A program made the position numbers and the translations under genes. 64,000 bases of DNA from assembly GCF_020921035.1 (NCBI RefSeq), contig NC_063152.1, positions 27,961,903 through 28,025,902 of the forward strand. Direction: 5' to 3'. The stretch's first letter is position 1. Each line of letters begins with the position of its first letter. Below are positions 12,021 through 24,844 of this stretch, piece by piece. This stretch comes from Rhodamnia argentea (taxonomy: Eukaryota; Streptophyta; Magnoliopsida; Myrtales; Myrtaceae). The notes beneath the pieces are model-generated. The model was not told the origin of the DNA, searched no databases, and worked only from the letters and a program-made list of their open reading frames with translations.

Positions 12021-12966
12021 TATTTACCAAATTGAGCTCCACTCCAGCTCAATGATTATTTCCTATGTAAAAATGCTCTCTCAATTAAGGCAAAAGAGCT
12101 ACCTGCAACTACAACAGCAGTCACAGACTGGCCCATTTGGCATTTGCATCAAATGACAAAGTAAAGAGACAACACAGTAGTCAGCTTCACACGGCAAACA
12201 ATAAGCATCCATGGGAACTCCTAGATTTCCCTTCAAGAAAGCACATAACCAATTTCGCATGAAACTAATCCTCAGGTTAACAAGTAAAAGACGATGAAGC
12301 CATAACCGTGGATGAATGGGATCATGGGAATTAACAGCAAGACAGGGAACTTGGGTCCAATCGGTGACAGTCAAGCCATGGTTCCAACTTCATATTCACC
12401 ACGACTGCAACAAAGCTCGCTCTTTTTCATATATGGGGGTGTTTTTCTTCCAGAGTCTTGAGTACAAGAGCGAAACAGAGAAAACCATACCACTCACTCA
12501 GGAACCCGAAAACAATCTCGAACACAAAAACAGCGAAAATCGTTTTTCCGTCGCACGAGCCGACGAGTGATTGCGTTCAACCTGTGTTCATGAAACTCCC
12601 AGCAAACATTTCTTTCGTGGGGGTATTAGAAAAATCTCTTTCCAAGTCAAAGGCTCACGAGAGCCGACAAAGGACGAACAGGTGGCGGTATCACCTGCCC
12701 GGGACGGCGTCCGGGGAAGTACAAAAGTCAGCGGTCCAAACATAGTGGTGTTCTGACCAAACCAAAAAGGAAAAAAGACATGGTGGTCCGTGCGGGAGTG
12801 GTGAGTGAACGTTGATAAGTCGTTCAGATGAAAATCGGTAAATCCGTGTGAGCTATCTTGTGGAAACACGATGATATTTGGTGAATTATAAGAACCGATA
12901 CTATGCTAATACCATATTAATAAGTAATCAGAAAATTTGATGGTCCGCAAATTTTTCTATCAATAG
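12021..12966. other. CBL gene upstream region
   Basis: Upstream of the CBL start codon on the minus strand. Contains scattered short frames but no recognisable gene; presumed promoter and leader. No convincing TATA box was identified. Confidence 0.35.
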
Positions 12967-12975
12967 TTTCTTACC

Positions 12976-13807
12976 AAGAAAATTGTCAAAAATGTCTTAA
13001 ATCTCACACTTTTATCAATTCGGTCCTAAACCTTTTAAGTTTGTCAATTCAGCCCTAAACCTTTTCACTTTGTGCCGATTCGGCCTTATTCGCTGGAAAT
13101 TGCTTACGTGGATGCTAACCGTCATACGTGACACCGGCAGCGATAATATTTAATAATTTTTTAAATTTTTATTTAAAAAAATAGATTTTTTTTTTTGTTT
13201 TTTTGGTTTGCTTGTCTTAAGGCCAGCAACCCTCGCTTGATTAGGGCCGACAAGGGTTGCTGGCCCTTGGGCAAGGACTACTAGGAGTCGTTGGCTCCTG
13301 GGTGATAGCCGATAGGGGCCGACAGCCCTCTCCGTGGCTAGATCTAGACCTACGGGGGTCGCCACGGCGAGGGTGAGCTAGGGTAGGGTCGCAACCCCTC
13401 GCCTTTGGCCGCGAGGAATTCACGACCCATGTCCATGGACTCACAGGGGTCGCCGGCCCCCGCTTGCTCTCACCTAGGGGCCGGCGACCCCCGCCACTCC
13501 TTGCCTAGGGGCCGGCAACCTCTAACGGCTCTAATCCGACCGAGGTCATTGGTCGTGGAGCCAGCAAACCAAAAAAACGGAAAATAACAAAAAAATAGAC
13601 TTTTTCAAATAAAATATTTACAAATTATCCACGTCGGCGTAGACAATGTCACATAGGACGGTCGGCATTCACGTCAACGATTTCCAATGGATAGGATTGA
13701 ATCGGCATAACGTGAAAAGGTTTAGAATTAAATCAGCAAACTTAAAAAGTTTATAACTGAATTGGCAAAAGTGTGAAAGGTTTATCACTTTTTTGACAAT
13801 TTTCCCA
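12976..13807. mobile_element. MULE-like long-TIR foldback element, copy 1 (832 bp)
   Basis: About 190 bases at each end are inverted copies of each other: AAGAAAATTGTCAAAAATG at the left matches the reverse of CATTTTTTGACAATTTTCCC-like sequence at the right with a few mismatches. The arms consist of imperfect repeats of a unit reading roughly tttgtcaattcagtcctaaa. The flanks are TTTCTTACC (12967-12975) and TTTCTTGCC (13808-13816), an 8/9 target duplication of the length typical of Mutator-like elements. The core (13200-13580) is GC-rich with its own inverted GGCCAGCAACCC words and no transposase. Non-autonomous; assignment to MULE rests on duplication length and TIR length. Confidence 0.7.
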
Positions 13808-13816
13808 TTTCTTGCC

Positions 13817-14610
13817 ACTGTGAGCACTTCCAAAAATTTATTGGCATAAGATATTTTTTCTTCTCTAACGAAACAAATAGACTTCCCCTAAATATATCTA
13901 TGAGATGATTGGATATAGATTGCTGTCTCAAATGTTTTGTTTCCTTTCGCCACCCAAAAATTTACTTAGAGAAATCCCAACCTGATATAGTAACTTGATT
14001 TTGACACGAATCAAGTCATTTTCATCCATTTTTAATAACAAATTAACGATGACACCATAAGAATCATCTCATTTTTATCTATATTGACCCAATAAAATGC
14101 CAAGTCAGGCAATAACACCTGTCACCAAAAATGTCAAAGTTACAATGACACTCCAAATCCCCACTAATGTCCTACAAGTACATCTGCATTGCTAAGATTT
14201 GATCTCATTCGCTTTCGGCCATCGCACTATTCATTTTCTTAAGTCTATAATGCCATCAGACTGCAGAGCAACCAACCAGGCTACGTCTTATGAATATTTC
14301 CCTTTGAATTGGCTGAGAGGCTGATATACAGTAATACAGTTCTGTTTATGCTGGAGAGATGGCCAACGGTAGCAACATGTGTCTCGAATGGGAGGAAAAT
14401 ACAATATAGCAAAGGACATATCAAGCAAGTTCAACCCAGTTTAGTCCAAAGCAAAATTGTTTCCCATTCCAATGCTCTTCTGATTTATTACCAGTGACAA
14501 GCCTCCATCAAATAGGAACAGAAAACAATCGATTTCCATTCATCTTTACCATTATCCACCCATGGAAATGTTGCATTATTTGTTTGATACAAAGGCAGCC
14601 TGCAAAACAA
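13817..14610. other. Intergenic, 3' side of the acid-phosphatase-like gene
   Basis: AT-rich intergenic DNA. The last part should be the 3' untranslated region of the minus-strand gene ending at 14611. No other feature seen. Confidence 0.35.
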
Positions 14611-17286
14611 TCAGGTTGTAACTAAGCAACCCGGACAACAAATGCAGGCGACAAGAATCCCAAGCAGAGCTCCTGCAAAGACTTGTGATGGTGTGTGCCC
14701 AAGAAGTTCCTTGAGCTTTCTCTGGCTAATGGGATGCCCTTGAAACAGATCCTCAACGATCATATTCAGAACCTGCAGTGATCAATCCCCATGAGACTTG
14801 GAAGAGAACTTAACCAGTTTATGTTGATGGATGGTATTTCAATCATGGTTCATGACTTCATGTATTTCAAATGATTGCCAACAAACTGAAAAATGTTTCA
14901 TCCAACAGTAGCAGCGTATCGAAAAAATTAACCAAGGACAAAAGGGATAGGCTAATAGCAGGTAAGCGACTAGTGAGAGAAGAGGAAACTTTGAAATGAA
15001 GATGGAAACATTATAACAAAAGCTTCTACTAACACTAAAATCCTCCTGCTCCTTCCTTTTGAGGGCTTATACATTCTCTCGTCTCGACTGGGACCATGCT
15101 TAAGGCATGCAACTTCAAAGGCACTGACCAACAACTAGAACTGACTGGTAGCGAAGCTCAGATCGTGAAGCAAGTGCATGGCCAGAGCAGTAGCCCCCTG
15201 CGGGAGGTGTGATAACTTCTACAGCGAAGGTGAGTTGAACCCCACAGGTCCAAGACCAAAGGTTTGAATGGATAGATGTTCAAAGCAGCAAAGCTTGCAG
15301 TCCTATAATTTGAGGGGTGAAGGTGAAGGAGGGGTTTCTAAGACCACAAGTGGCACTGGCAAGCACATATGGAATTCAAAGTTTGGGTTTTCTCATAAGC
15401 CCAAGGGATCTACCCTGATCTTTCATTCTAGGCAGGAAGAATAGGGTTTTCTCTATGATGAGGTTTCCTGTTCCGCCAAGGAACTTTTGGTGCCTTATTG
15501 ATACGACCATCAGGCTTTGTTTTCTTCCTTCAGCTTAGAGAATTCTCAACCAATAAAGATAAAAAAGGAAGGTGGCATAATAACCAAAGGGACTGCAAAG
15601 GTCAATACTTAGCCAGCCATTGCAGTTTAATCGAATGCAGACTATAAAACACCCAACAAGACTTCCACAGGCAACAAGCAAACTTCCCATCAGCTTGGCC
15701 CCTCAGTAGATCTGTACTGCCTATGGCATCAAATGCAGACTTAAACTCTACTGTCAAAAATGCATCTTCCACTGGCAAATCTTGATAGATGTCAAATCAT
15801 CCATCCATCACCAGCGCAGCAGAAACTGAATATCACTAGCGTCATTCTTCCTAACGTTAATAAACTGAAAACATCACTGAGAACTAAACTTTGTGCTTCT
15901 CTTCATATTAATTTGAACAGCATCAGTTAGGCCAGCTCTACTTACATTTCGAGCACTCCACAAAAAGAAAGGGAACAAATACAAAATTCATAGAAAAACA
16001 TTATCGCAGGGAACAAATTCCGACACTGTAATAAATCTGCCATGCGAACGCATGACGCATAGCAACAATTCATTAGCTTGACCAGTCCAATCTTTCTATA
16101 CTTTCTGAACTGACTCTAATAAAACCCATCTTGATTCCCATTCCTACAAATTAGCTCTACAGGACAGCACGTTGACTTCTACTTTAATTTTGTCTGACAA
16201 CATTAGAGTACACACTTAAGAGACTGCATACTTCTCATATGCCTTCATCAAACACCATCTATCGACCAAATACTAGAACAACCTCTGCATCTATAAGCCT
16301 TCAGAAAGACTAGTCAGCTGTTGCAGCACAGATGCAACCTAATGTTTCCAGAATCATTTACAGGGCACTTAATGACATAACTGACAGAACTATATAGAAC
16401 ACCAAATATCCTACATAAACTGCAATTATGCATATTGTTTCCAGATTAAGTCTCCATCAGCATTACATCAAACAAGCTATATGCATTAACTATTGACATC
16501 GAGAAAAAATTATCTCTGACATAACGATGCAGAAAAAACCTCATCAAATCCAGTAGCCTAATGTACATAAAACAAACACCCCCTCACCTCAGCTTGCATC
16601 CCAGCATGTCGCCGCACACCAATCGCGTCATACATAACAATAGAGCTAAATCCGAGACAAACAGGGAACAATGAATCCGAGATGCCGTGACATAGCGCCA
16701 CCGACGTCGTCAGTGCAGTACAGAGAGCAGAGTGAGACGAAGGCATCCCTCCCGATGCAAACAGTATCCTCAAATCCCACTTCTTCTCCACGAAGAAGTT
16801 CAATATCACCTTAATCGATTGCGCAACAAACCACGAGAACAAACCCGAAACAAACGTGGGATTTGACGCCAATGTCGCCACGAAAGGACTGATCTTGACC
16901 TTCGCATTGGACGTTACGCTAAGCAGAGCTACTCCTATTCCTCCGTTCTGTAAGTAATTATCACTATGACTATCCAAAACCTTCTGGGAATCGCTACAGG
17001 CTTGTGTGCTGGAAGCCCATCTCTGTGTTCGCGAAAAAATCGAACCTTTGATATTCTGCAAGATTTTAACTAAGCCCCAGAAGTTGTTATTCTGGGTCGT
17101 AAGAGAATTTTGGGTCTTTGAAGGTGGTCCGAAAGAAGCTGAAGTGGAAGATCTTCTGAGTTTCCTAAAGTTAGAAAATTTAATGAAGGAACAGCGCGCA
17201 GTAGCATGAAGAAGAGGCCTGCCTGAAGGGATCGCGGGGCTACAGGAAACACAGCTAAAGGTGGACTCGAAGGCGACACAATCCAT
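14611..17286 (-). CDS. Acid phosphatase/vanadium-dependent haloperoxidase-related membrane protein (DUF212)
   Basis: Two exons, 16588-17286 and 14611-14772 (GT-AG, phase 0, intron about 1.8 kb), encode about 286 residues. The N-terminal 90 residues are Ser/Arg-rich with few acids, consistent with a plastid transit peptide. The DUF212 domain follows: a hydrophobic segment FVSGLFSWFVAQSIKVILNF, the signature FASGGMPSSHSALCTALTTS, then VMYDAIGVRRHAGMQAE, and in exon 2 DLFQGHPISQRKLKELLGHT with a C-terminal hydrophobic helix (AGALLGILVACICC). The family is related in fold to PAP2 phosphatases; its substrate is unknown. The GGMPSSH and AGMQA blocks are those expected. It is transcribed divergently from DRP1 with about 890 bases between start codons. 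Confidence 0.88.
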
Positions 17287-18177
17287 CAGAAGGCCACGTC
17301 TTGACTACAGCATGCATTTCAGGACAGTTGAGAGAGACATAGAGAGATGGAGCGCCTACCAGAAACTGATGACAGCCATTTATAGGAGATGAGGACTCCG
17401 GGACTTTGTGGCAACGAATGAGGCATCAACAATCACGGGCCCTTTGATGCGGAATTTTGGATGTCCGAAGTTGATTATTTCCCTTCCCACCCCTGTGGCA
17501 ATTCAAGTCGAGGAACAAAAACACTTGACGTGGTTATATTCATTATATTCCATAGTCAATCATATTGTGATTAACATGATAATTTTGCGGACACTTGTAG
17601 GGAGACCAATCAATATAGACCCTAATTCTTAAAAAGTCAGTATCTTTTCGGTGGACTTACATTATACTAATAATCATGCCGCTTAATTCATATTAAGGAC
17701 GAGAAATCTCAATATGACCAAGATTGTGAGATTATGATAGATGGAGATGGGTTTCTTATGAGCAAAGCTGAATGATCCAAAGTAGAGTTATGATGAGGAT
17801 CAGTAGACCTAATATACTGGCCAGTAATAAAAGCCCAAAATGCAAGTACACGAACGATCCCTCCATCTTTGAAAGCCCAACCCACCTCAGGCTCAGCTGA
17901 GTCGACGGAATGGAAACAGAGTTGCGTTCAACGACGTGTTTGGACCGTCGAAAGTTCAAAAACCAGGGAGAAGGAACGTCGTGATCATACGTGGTGGGAA
18001 GTCTTTTTTGTGCGTTTCGGTTTCTATTCCACACCGACCGACTCAGTTCTCCTCTTCCTTCCTAATTCCTTCGCATATCTTTTTGTCTCTCTCTCTCTCT
18101 AGCCTCACGCGCATTTCCGTAAGCAACAAACATCAGCAGAAAGCTCTGCGATCCGAGTTCTGAGCTGAGCCCCGACG
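17287..18177. promoter_or_regulatory. Shared divergent promoter, DUF212 gene and DRP1
   Basis: An 890-base interval between two divergent start codons. 18090-18106 is a (CT)n stretch of the kind common in plant 5' leaders, just upstream of DRP1. Short open frames here are not credible genes. Confidence 0.4.
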
Positions 18178-21100
18178 ATGGAGAACCTGATCTCGCTGGT
18201 CAACAATATTCAGAGAGCCTGCACGGCCCTCGGTGATCACGGCGAGGAGAGCGCTCTTCCTACTCTCTGGGACTCTTTGCCTTCCATCGCCGTCGTCGGT
18301 GGCCAGGTCTCTCTCTCTCTCTCTCTGCTTTGAATCTCATCGCGTTTGCGTGTGCCCATCATTTACGCGACACCCGTTTACGTATATGCACGTCGCGCGC
18401 GTCAGAGGTGTCAGGTGCTTCATCAGATATTGGCTTTGGGCGAGGATCGGCTCCCCTTTTTTATATGTCCTAGCGGTTTTGAGTCTTCACGAGACAGGAT
18501 CGATGGCTTTGCTGGCTTTTCCCTTGTTCACTCGTTGCTTTTTTTTGGGTTGACCGAGACATTTGCATCAGTCGATCAATTCCGTTGTTGCTGTATTGGA
18601 ACAGTTTGCTGCTCATTCTTTGATGATCAGAGTCTTTGCAAGCATAGATGTTGATTCTAAGCTGCTATTGCAGCTGTTGATTTTTCGGCCTCTCTTATTC
18701 TTCCCCTGCATTTTAAATTTGTACTTTCAAATCACTGTAGTCCTAAAGCTGGCCAATCGGATCGATGGATTAGAATATTTTCATTCATCCTCCATGCAAG
18801 ACGGCAAATCATTATACTGACTCAATGAGATAAGATCTAAGTCGTTCTCCAATGCTTTCTTCACTGCTTGCAGCTTTGAAGTTCAAAGCTTTACACAGTT
18901 TCTCAGGTTGACTGTGCTTGCAAACTTGATGAGTAGAAAAGTTATGATGGTAGCTTAGCACTTAAATTGACATAATTTTGCCAAATCACTTGAAAGTCCC
19001 GAAGTTTTTCATTTTAGGCAGTTACATTGCCTGATTTTTAGAGGGCAACGTTGGTTTTGATCGAGCTAATTTGCAATTGCTTATAAATATATTCATCGCT
19101 GATTATTCATTTCGGAAATTCACTGTCTGCTGATGCTGCATTTCTCAAGTTACCTTTAGTTTCCCTGTTACTGATAAACCTTGAATAAGATTAACATCTC
19201 TGGAATACCTCCTCTGTTCTTTCCCTCTTTCTTGGAGGTAGTTGAGCATACATGATAGCTGAAATGCTAGGATTGATAAATGCGCTTGAACGTTTTGTCT
19301 AATCTTTTCTTATTGTAGAGCTCTGGGAAATCTTCAGTTCTGGAGAGTGTTGTCGGGAAGGATTTTTTGCCTCGTGGATCAGGTATTTTCTCTTGGGGAC
19401 CGTGCACCCTGTCTAATGATAGTTTCCTGGTTTCTGGCATGTTTCCCTTTGGTGGTTGGATCTTGGATGTGATAGGAATCCTTTTTTTGCAGGGATTGTT
19501 ACCCGGCGCCCTCTTGTTCTGCAGCTTCACAAGATTGATGAAGGACGAGAATATGCTGAGTTTATGCACCTCCCAAGGAAGAGGTTCACTGATTTTGGTA
19601 TACCATCTTCACATATGAGTGAATTTATTTGAGTTTTTCGTTTTCAGCTATCCCTTTCTCTTCTCGTTTTCCTTGTGCTAGCTATTCTTATTAAAATCTT
19701 CAAAAGTTGTTCTTCCATTTCTCACTCTTCGTGTATATGACAGAAAACTTGAAGACCAAGTACAACTCTTTCATTTGTTTCCTTTAGCTCATAGATGCTT
19801 ATCAGTTTTGTCTGTAATATAGCTGCTGTCAGAAAGGAGATCGCTGATGAGACTGATCGAGAGACTGGCCGAAGCAAACAAATTTCCAGTGTTCCAATCC
19901 ATCTCAGCATCTACTCTCCTAATGGTAAGACATGAGTGATGGCACAATTTATGGTTCTTTTGTTTCGAGGGTTAGACAAGAAAGTGATGGTGTTTGGTCT
20001 TTGTGCCATTAAATTGGATAATTTTTCTGAACGACCAAAAGAGGAATGTCCGCTAAAATTTTCCCCAGCAAAAAGAAACTTTTTTGTGTTAAAGCCTAAA
20101 GGTCCCAACTTGTGCTTTTTTCCTTTTTGGTTCACAATTACCTCTTCACATGCTCCTTTGCTGGTCAATTTGTCCATTAGATGTTTAAGATTTCCAATGC
20201 TTACATCAATTTTTCAACCTTTGCAGTTGTGAATCTGACTTTGATTGACCTTCCTGGGCTTACAAAAGTTGCAGTTGGTAAGTCGTGGTTTCTTTGTTTT
20301 TTCATTTTTATTAAGCAGTTGTTTCTCTGTGTTATAAGAGTTTAACAGCCAAAGTTCTTTGTTTTTTTTTTTTTTGTATTGAAGAGGGTCAATCCGATAG
20401 CATTGTGCAAGATATTGAGAATATGGTTCGGTCCTATATCGAGAAGGTAAGAATTGTTAATCTCGAAAATTGCTTTTGAAGTTAAATGAGACTGGAAGAA
20501 AATAATCTTTTAATTGGTTCAATAAAGAATGATATGAACTCCATTTTTATGCATGAAGGTAGAATAGACTTCGGGCAGCATGCACCAAAAGTACTTGATA
20601 ATGATCACTGCATACATTTGCCGTCACTTTGCATTTGGTAAATTATACAGTAGAGAATTTTGTCATAACATATTTAGCCATCACGGTGTCTCTAACCACT
20701 AATTTGGTGAATCTTTCCATGGACAAACTTAGTTCTTCTTTTTATTTTTTGTTTTCTTGGGTTAAATGTGCATGGATAAACATTATTAAGCTATTTACTT
20801 TTCCTGCTTCAGCCCAATTGCATCATTTTGGCAGTATCCCCTGCCAACCAAGATCTTGCTACCTCGGATGCGATTAAGATCTCCCGTGAAGTAGATCCTA
20901 GAGGTAAGTTTGCGAGAACTAATAGTGAAATGTGTCACCAATCTTTTCTATAGTGTGTGGATGGATGGACTAACATCTAAGATTACGGAAATAAATGAGC
21001 TAAAGGAAAAGGAAGGAAAGAGTAGAGCGGATTTGGTGAATTGAAGTTATCAGTGTTTGCCTTGCAATTTTACTTTGCAACGTGGAATTGGAAGTGTAAG

Positions 21101-24100
21101 TAGGATGGAAGTTCGATTTGTCAACTGGATTGCGACAATGTCTGATTTATTCAGCTAAGTTATTTAAACATCCTTTTTTATATAACATGTAGAGTTGAAC
21201 AGATGCAATTGAAGAATGTTATCATAGCTCAAATTTAGTATGGATCTCTTGTCTTAATTCATGGCTGCCTGGGATGCTTGACCAATTGTTACCTTTACCA
21301 CCTTGAGGCAATTTATCAAATTTGTAGAGGGTGCCTACTGTAGGTTCTACGTTTCTCTTGATGTCAAGAGGCTTCATGTATGCCATTTCTTTTTTACTAG
21401 TGGCATGGTATATCTGGTTGGGACTCGGGGTTGTTAAAAACAAGAAATTAAACATCGGGACTTTCATCTAAACTTATTATTCCTGCATATGATTATTTTC
21501 TGTTGGAAGATGATCACGTGAATGGTATGTCCTTTTTCTGTTAATGCTCTTAATACATATGGGGCTTGACTTTATCTTTGTTTGCACATTGATTTTAAGG
21601 TGAAAGAACTATTGGAGTTTTGACAAAGATTGATCTGATGGACAAGGGCACTGATGCAGTTGATGTAAGCTAGTTCTTCTCAACTTGTTATGATGTTAAC
21701 ATGAGATGAGTGTATGTTAAGTATTCATTGGTGAAGTGGCATATCTCTCCTCTTGTTGGATAGGCGGTGTACTTCATGTTTGAAATCACTTCAATTGATG
21801 CATTCAGTTCTAAAAACTTAGTGTACAGTCTTGTTGATTTCCTTTTGACACTTTCTGAATTTTCCTTTCTGACGGAACACAGAAATCAAACACTTGCTGA
21901 TACCAACAATGACTCAATTCTCTATCTCCTTTTATCAAATAAAGAAGAAGGGATTAGTCAATTCAAGTTTCTACTGTCGAGGAGTTGGAAACATTTTTCT
22001 TCTTCTCTTAAGCAAAGTGCTAGCAAAGACATAGGCTAAGTATTTGCTTTGGTATCAGTGAAGGATTTGGTTTTAGACATGGCAAACATTGGGATTTTCC
22101 AGAAATAGGCCAAGCTTCATAAGTAACTTCCCCTCTATGTTCTACTTTCGCTTTCCTGAATCCAATGTGACAATTGGAGTGCCGCTGTATTAGGTTAAGA
22201 TCAGGGATGATATCCAAAAGTTCTGCTGCACTGCACCCGAGTCTTTTGCTTTTGAATTATTTAGCACTCTTGGCCACATGAATGTCTTTTACCAAAGCTC
22301 TGCATTTCTCTAGATCCTTGAAGGAAAAGCATACAAGCTCCAGTATCCCTGGATTGGTGTTGTTAATCGCTCTCAAGCTGATATCAACAAAAGCGTAGAC
22401 ATGATCGCTGCGCGACGTAGGGAGAAAGAATATTTTGCTAGTACCCCAGAATACCGGCATCTTGCTAACAGGATGGGTTCTGAGCATCTAGGGAAGGTGC
22501 TTTCTAAGGTATGTGAAAACACCGAGCATCAGTTTTATAGTTCCCCCTCCTTGAAAGAATAGTTTGTCTTTTAATTTTTTTACTTCCACAAACAATAATC
22601 TTGTGTTTTTTAGCATTTGGAAGGTGTCATCAGGTCAAAAATTCCAGCCCTTCAATCACTTATCAGCAAGACAATAATTGAACTAGAAACAGAACTGACC
22701 CGACTCGGGAAGCCTATTGCGACTGATGCTGGAGTAAGTATGCTAAGTTTGTTTACATACCTGTTACTTCTAGAGTTATGCTTTACTGTTCTGATCCTGC
22801 TGTCATGTCCTTTTCACTTCTATGGATTTGAACTTCAGAGTTTAAGTCAGCATTCTTTATGTTTAAATTAGATTGTGCCAGCATTAAAGTAATGCGATCT
22901 ATGGAACGTACTTGTGTTAATGCAGGGAAAACTATACATGATCATGGAAATATGCCGTGCCTTTGATCAGATATTTAAAGAACATCTCGATGGCGTGTAT
23001 GTACTCTACTTATATATTTTTTTGTAATATGGTCAGTGATCTGCTAAAATTTGTGTTGCTTCCATATTTCTTATGATCTATTGACAACTGATCCCTACAG
23101 CCGCTCTGGTGGTGATAAAATATACTTTGTGTTTGATAACCAACTTCCCGCTGCAATGAAGAGACTCCAATTCGACAAAAATCTCTCAATGGATCATGTG
23201 CGAAAGCTTATAACAGAAGCTGATGGTTATCAACCACATCTGATAGCGCCGGAACAGGGATATCGTCGCCTTATTGAGTCTTCCTTAGGTACTATCAAAG
23301 GTCCTGCTGAGGCTGCTGTCGATGCGGTATGTAATATCATCTAATTTTGTATCACCCAATCATGACACTTCTTTTTCAAAGTGATAATCATTCAAGTCCT
23401 AAGGTGTAACCTTTCGGTAAACAAATATGTAAGTGGTTTGTCCAATATATCCTATATGGAACTGCACTCTGCTGCTCAGTCACACATGCCAACAGTCCAC
23501 TAGTGTTGACACACGCACTTCTAAATACAATTGCGGGGCACAGGTGTGTGCCACCTTAATTGCTCGAGAATTACTGACTAGCATGGTTGCCTTGGCCTTC
23601 TTGATAATAATGGCTTCTTTTCTGATTGCTGATTTAGGTTCATGCAATACTGAAGGAGTTGGTTCACAAGGCTATCAGCGAGACAGTGGCAAGTCCCATC
23701 ACGTTGCAAAACTGTCTTTTATTTTTATTTTTCTGCATGAGAATTGCCCAGAATAAGGCATTGACACCAAGTTGTTATCATTGGTTTTATGTTCAGGGAG
23801 CCCAAATATGATTACTAATATATTTGCATTCTATTTTCTGTTTAAACTATATGCTGAAATATTGGTAGAAATGCTCAACATTCTTTTTGTTTGGTGTAGG
23901 AATTAAAGCAGTATCCCTCTTTGAAGGTGGAAGTTAGCGCTGCAGCTTGTGAATCTTTAGACAGAATGAAAGAAGAAAGCAGAAAAGCAACACTTCAGCT
24001 AGTGGACATGGAGTGTGGTTATCTGACAGTTGAATTCTTCCGCAAGCTTCCCCAAGATAGTGAGAAGGGTGGAAATCCGTCGCACTCGATTTTCGATAGA

Positions 24101-24844
24101 TATAACGATGCATATCTCCGACGAATCGGTAAGTCATATGTTATGCATATATATAGTGGTAGGTCCCACTAGTACAAGGAATTGTGGAGAAAATTTTTAG
24201 TTTGTTTGCATTAGAGTTCTGGGTCTAGGCTTTATTTGGCCTCTCACACGTCATGGAGTGAGTGTTTATCTTTGTCGCCGAGTTTTTTTAAGGTTTTAGT
24301 TTTGCCATTTTTCTTGGATTCATCCCGAGAGAAAAGCTAGATTCATCTGTTATTTCTGGAGACTGACAGGTTTAGATCCATTGTAAATTTTAAATTAGGG
24401 AAGGTTATGGTAGCTTTTTCAATTTATATTGGTAACATCCCTCTGAACAACACAGGGTCGACCGTGCTATCGTACATCAACATGGTTTGCGCAACTTTGA
24501 GGAACTCCATTCCAAAGTCCATTGTCTACTGTCAAGTACGAGAGGCCAAACGTAGCTTAATGGATTATTTTTTTGCTGAACTGGGTAAAAAGGAGGTAAA
24601 GATGATTGGATCTCCCTCTTTTTCTTCATTGTCCGTCTTTTATCCCCCCACCATTGTCCTCACCCATTTTGTGAATTTTGACTCCCATCCTCGTTTTGGG
24701 TTCTCCAATTCGCAGACAAAGCAGTTAGCCTCTTTGCTGAACGAAGATCCAGCTGTCATGCAGCGGCGTACCTCCCTTGCTAAGAGGTTGGAGTTATACA
24801 GAAGCGCACAGGCAGAGATTGATGCAGTTTCATGGTCCAAGTAG
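18178..24844 (+). CDS. Dynamin-related GTPase of the DRP1 family
   Basis: Sixteen exons: 18178-18306, 19319-19382, 19493-19597, 19823-19924, 20227-20277, 20385-20446, 20813-20903, 21600-21664, 22314-22508, 22614-22733, 22926-22996, 23101-23326, 23638-23688, 23900-24128, 24456-24595, 24716-24844. They total 1830 bases, 609 residues, the normal DRP1 length. DRP1 acts in clathrin-mediated endocytosis and cell-plate membrane remodelling. It begins [20 protein letters not shown]. The GTPase motifs are all present: GGQSSGKSS (P-loop, across intron 1), [25 protein letters not shown] and [10 protein letters not shown]. The middle/stalk and GED regions end [20 protein letters not shown]. There is no PH or proline-rich domain, as expected for DRP1. 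The tail and [16 protein letters not shown] block look most like DRP1E/DRP1C. Intron 13 appears to use a GC donor (23689). Confidence 0.96.
18304..18328. repeat. (TC)n microsatellite at start of DRP1 intron 1
   Basis: TC dinucleotide run overlapping the donor of intron 1 (GTCTCTCTC), so the 5' splice site is embedded in the repeat. Confidence 0.7.

Noticed and set aside
13150..13587. Several open frames in the GC-rich core of foldback copy 1
   Set aside because: They arise from inverted GC-rich words of a non-coding element, with no protein family.
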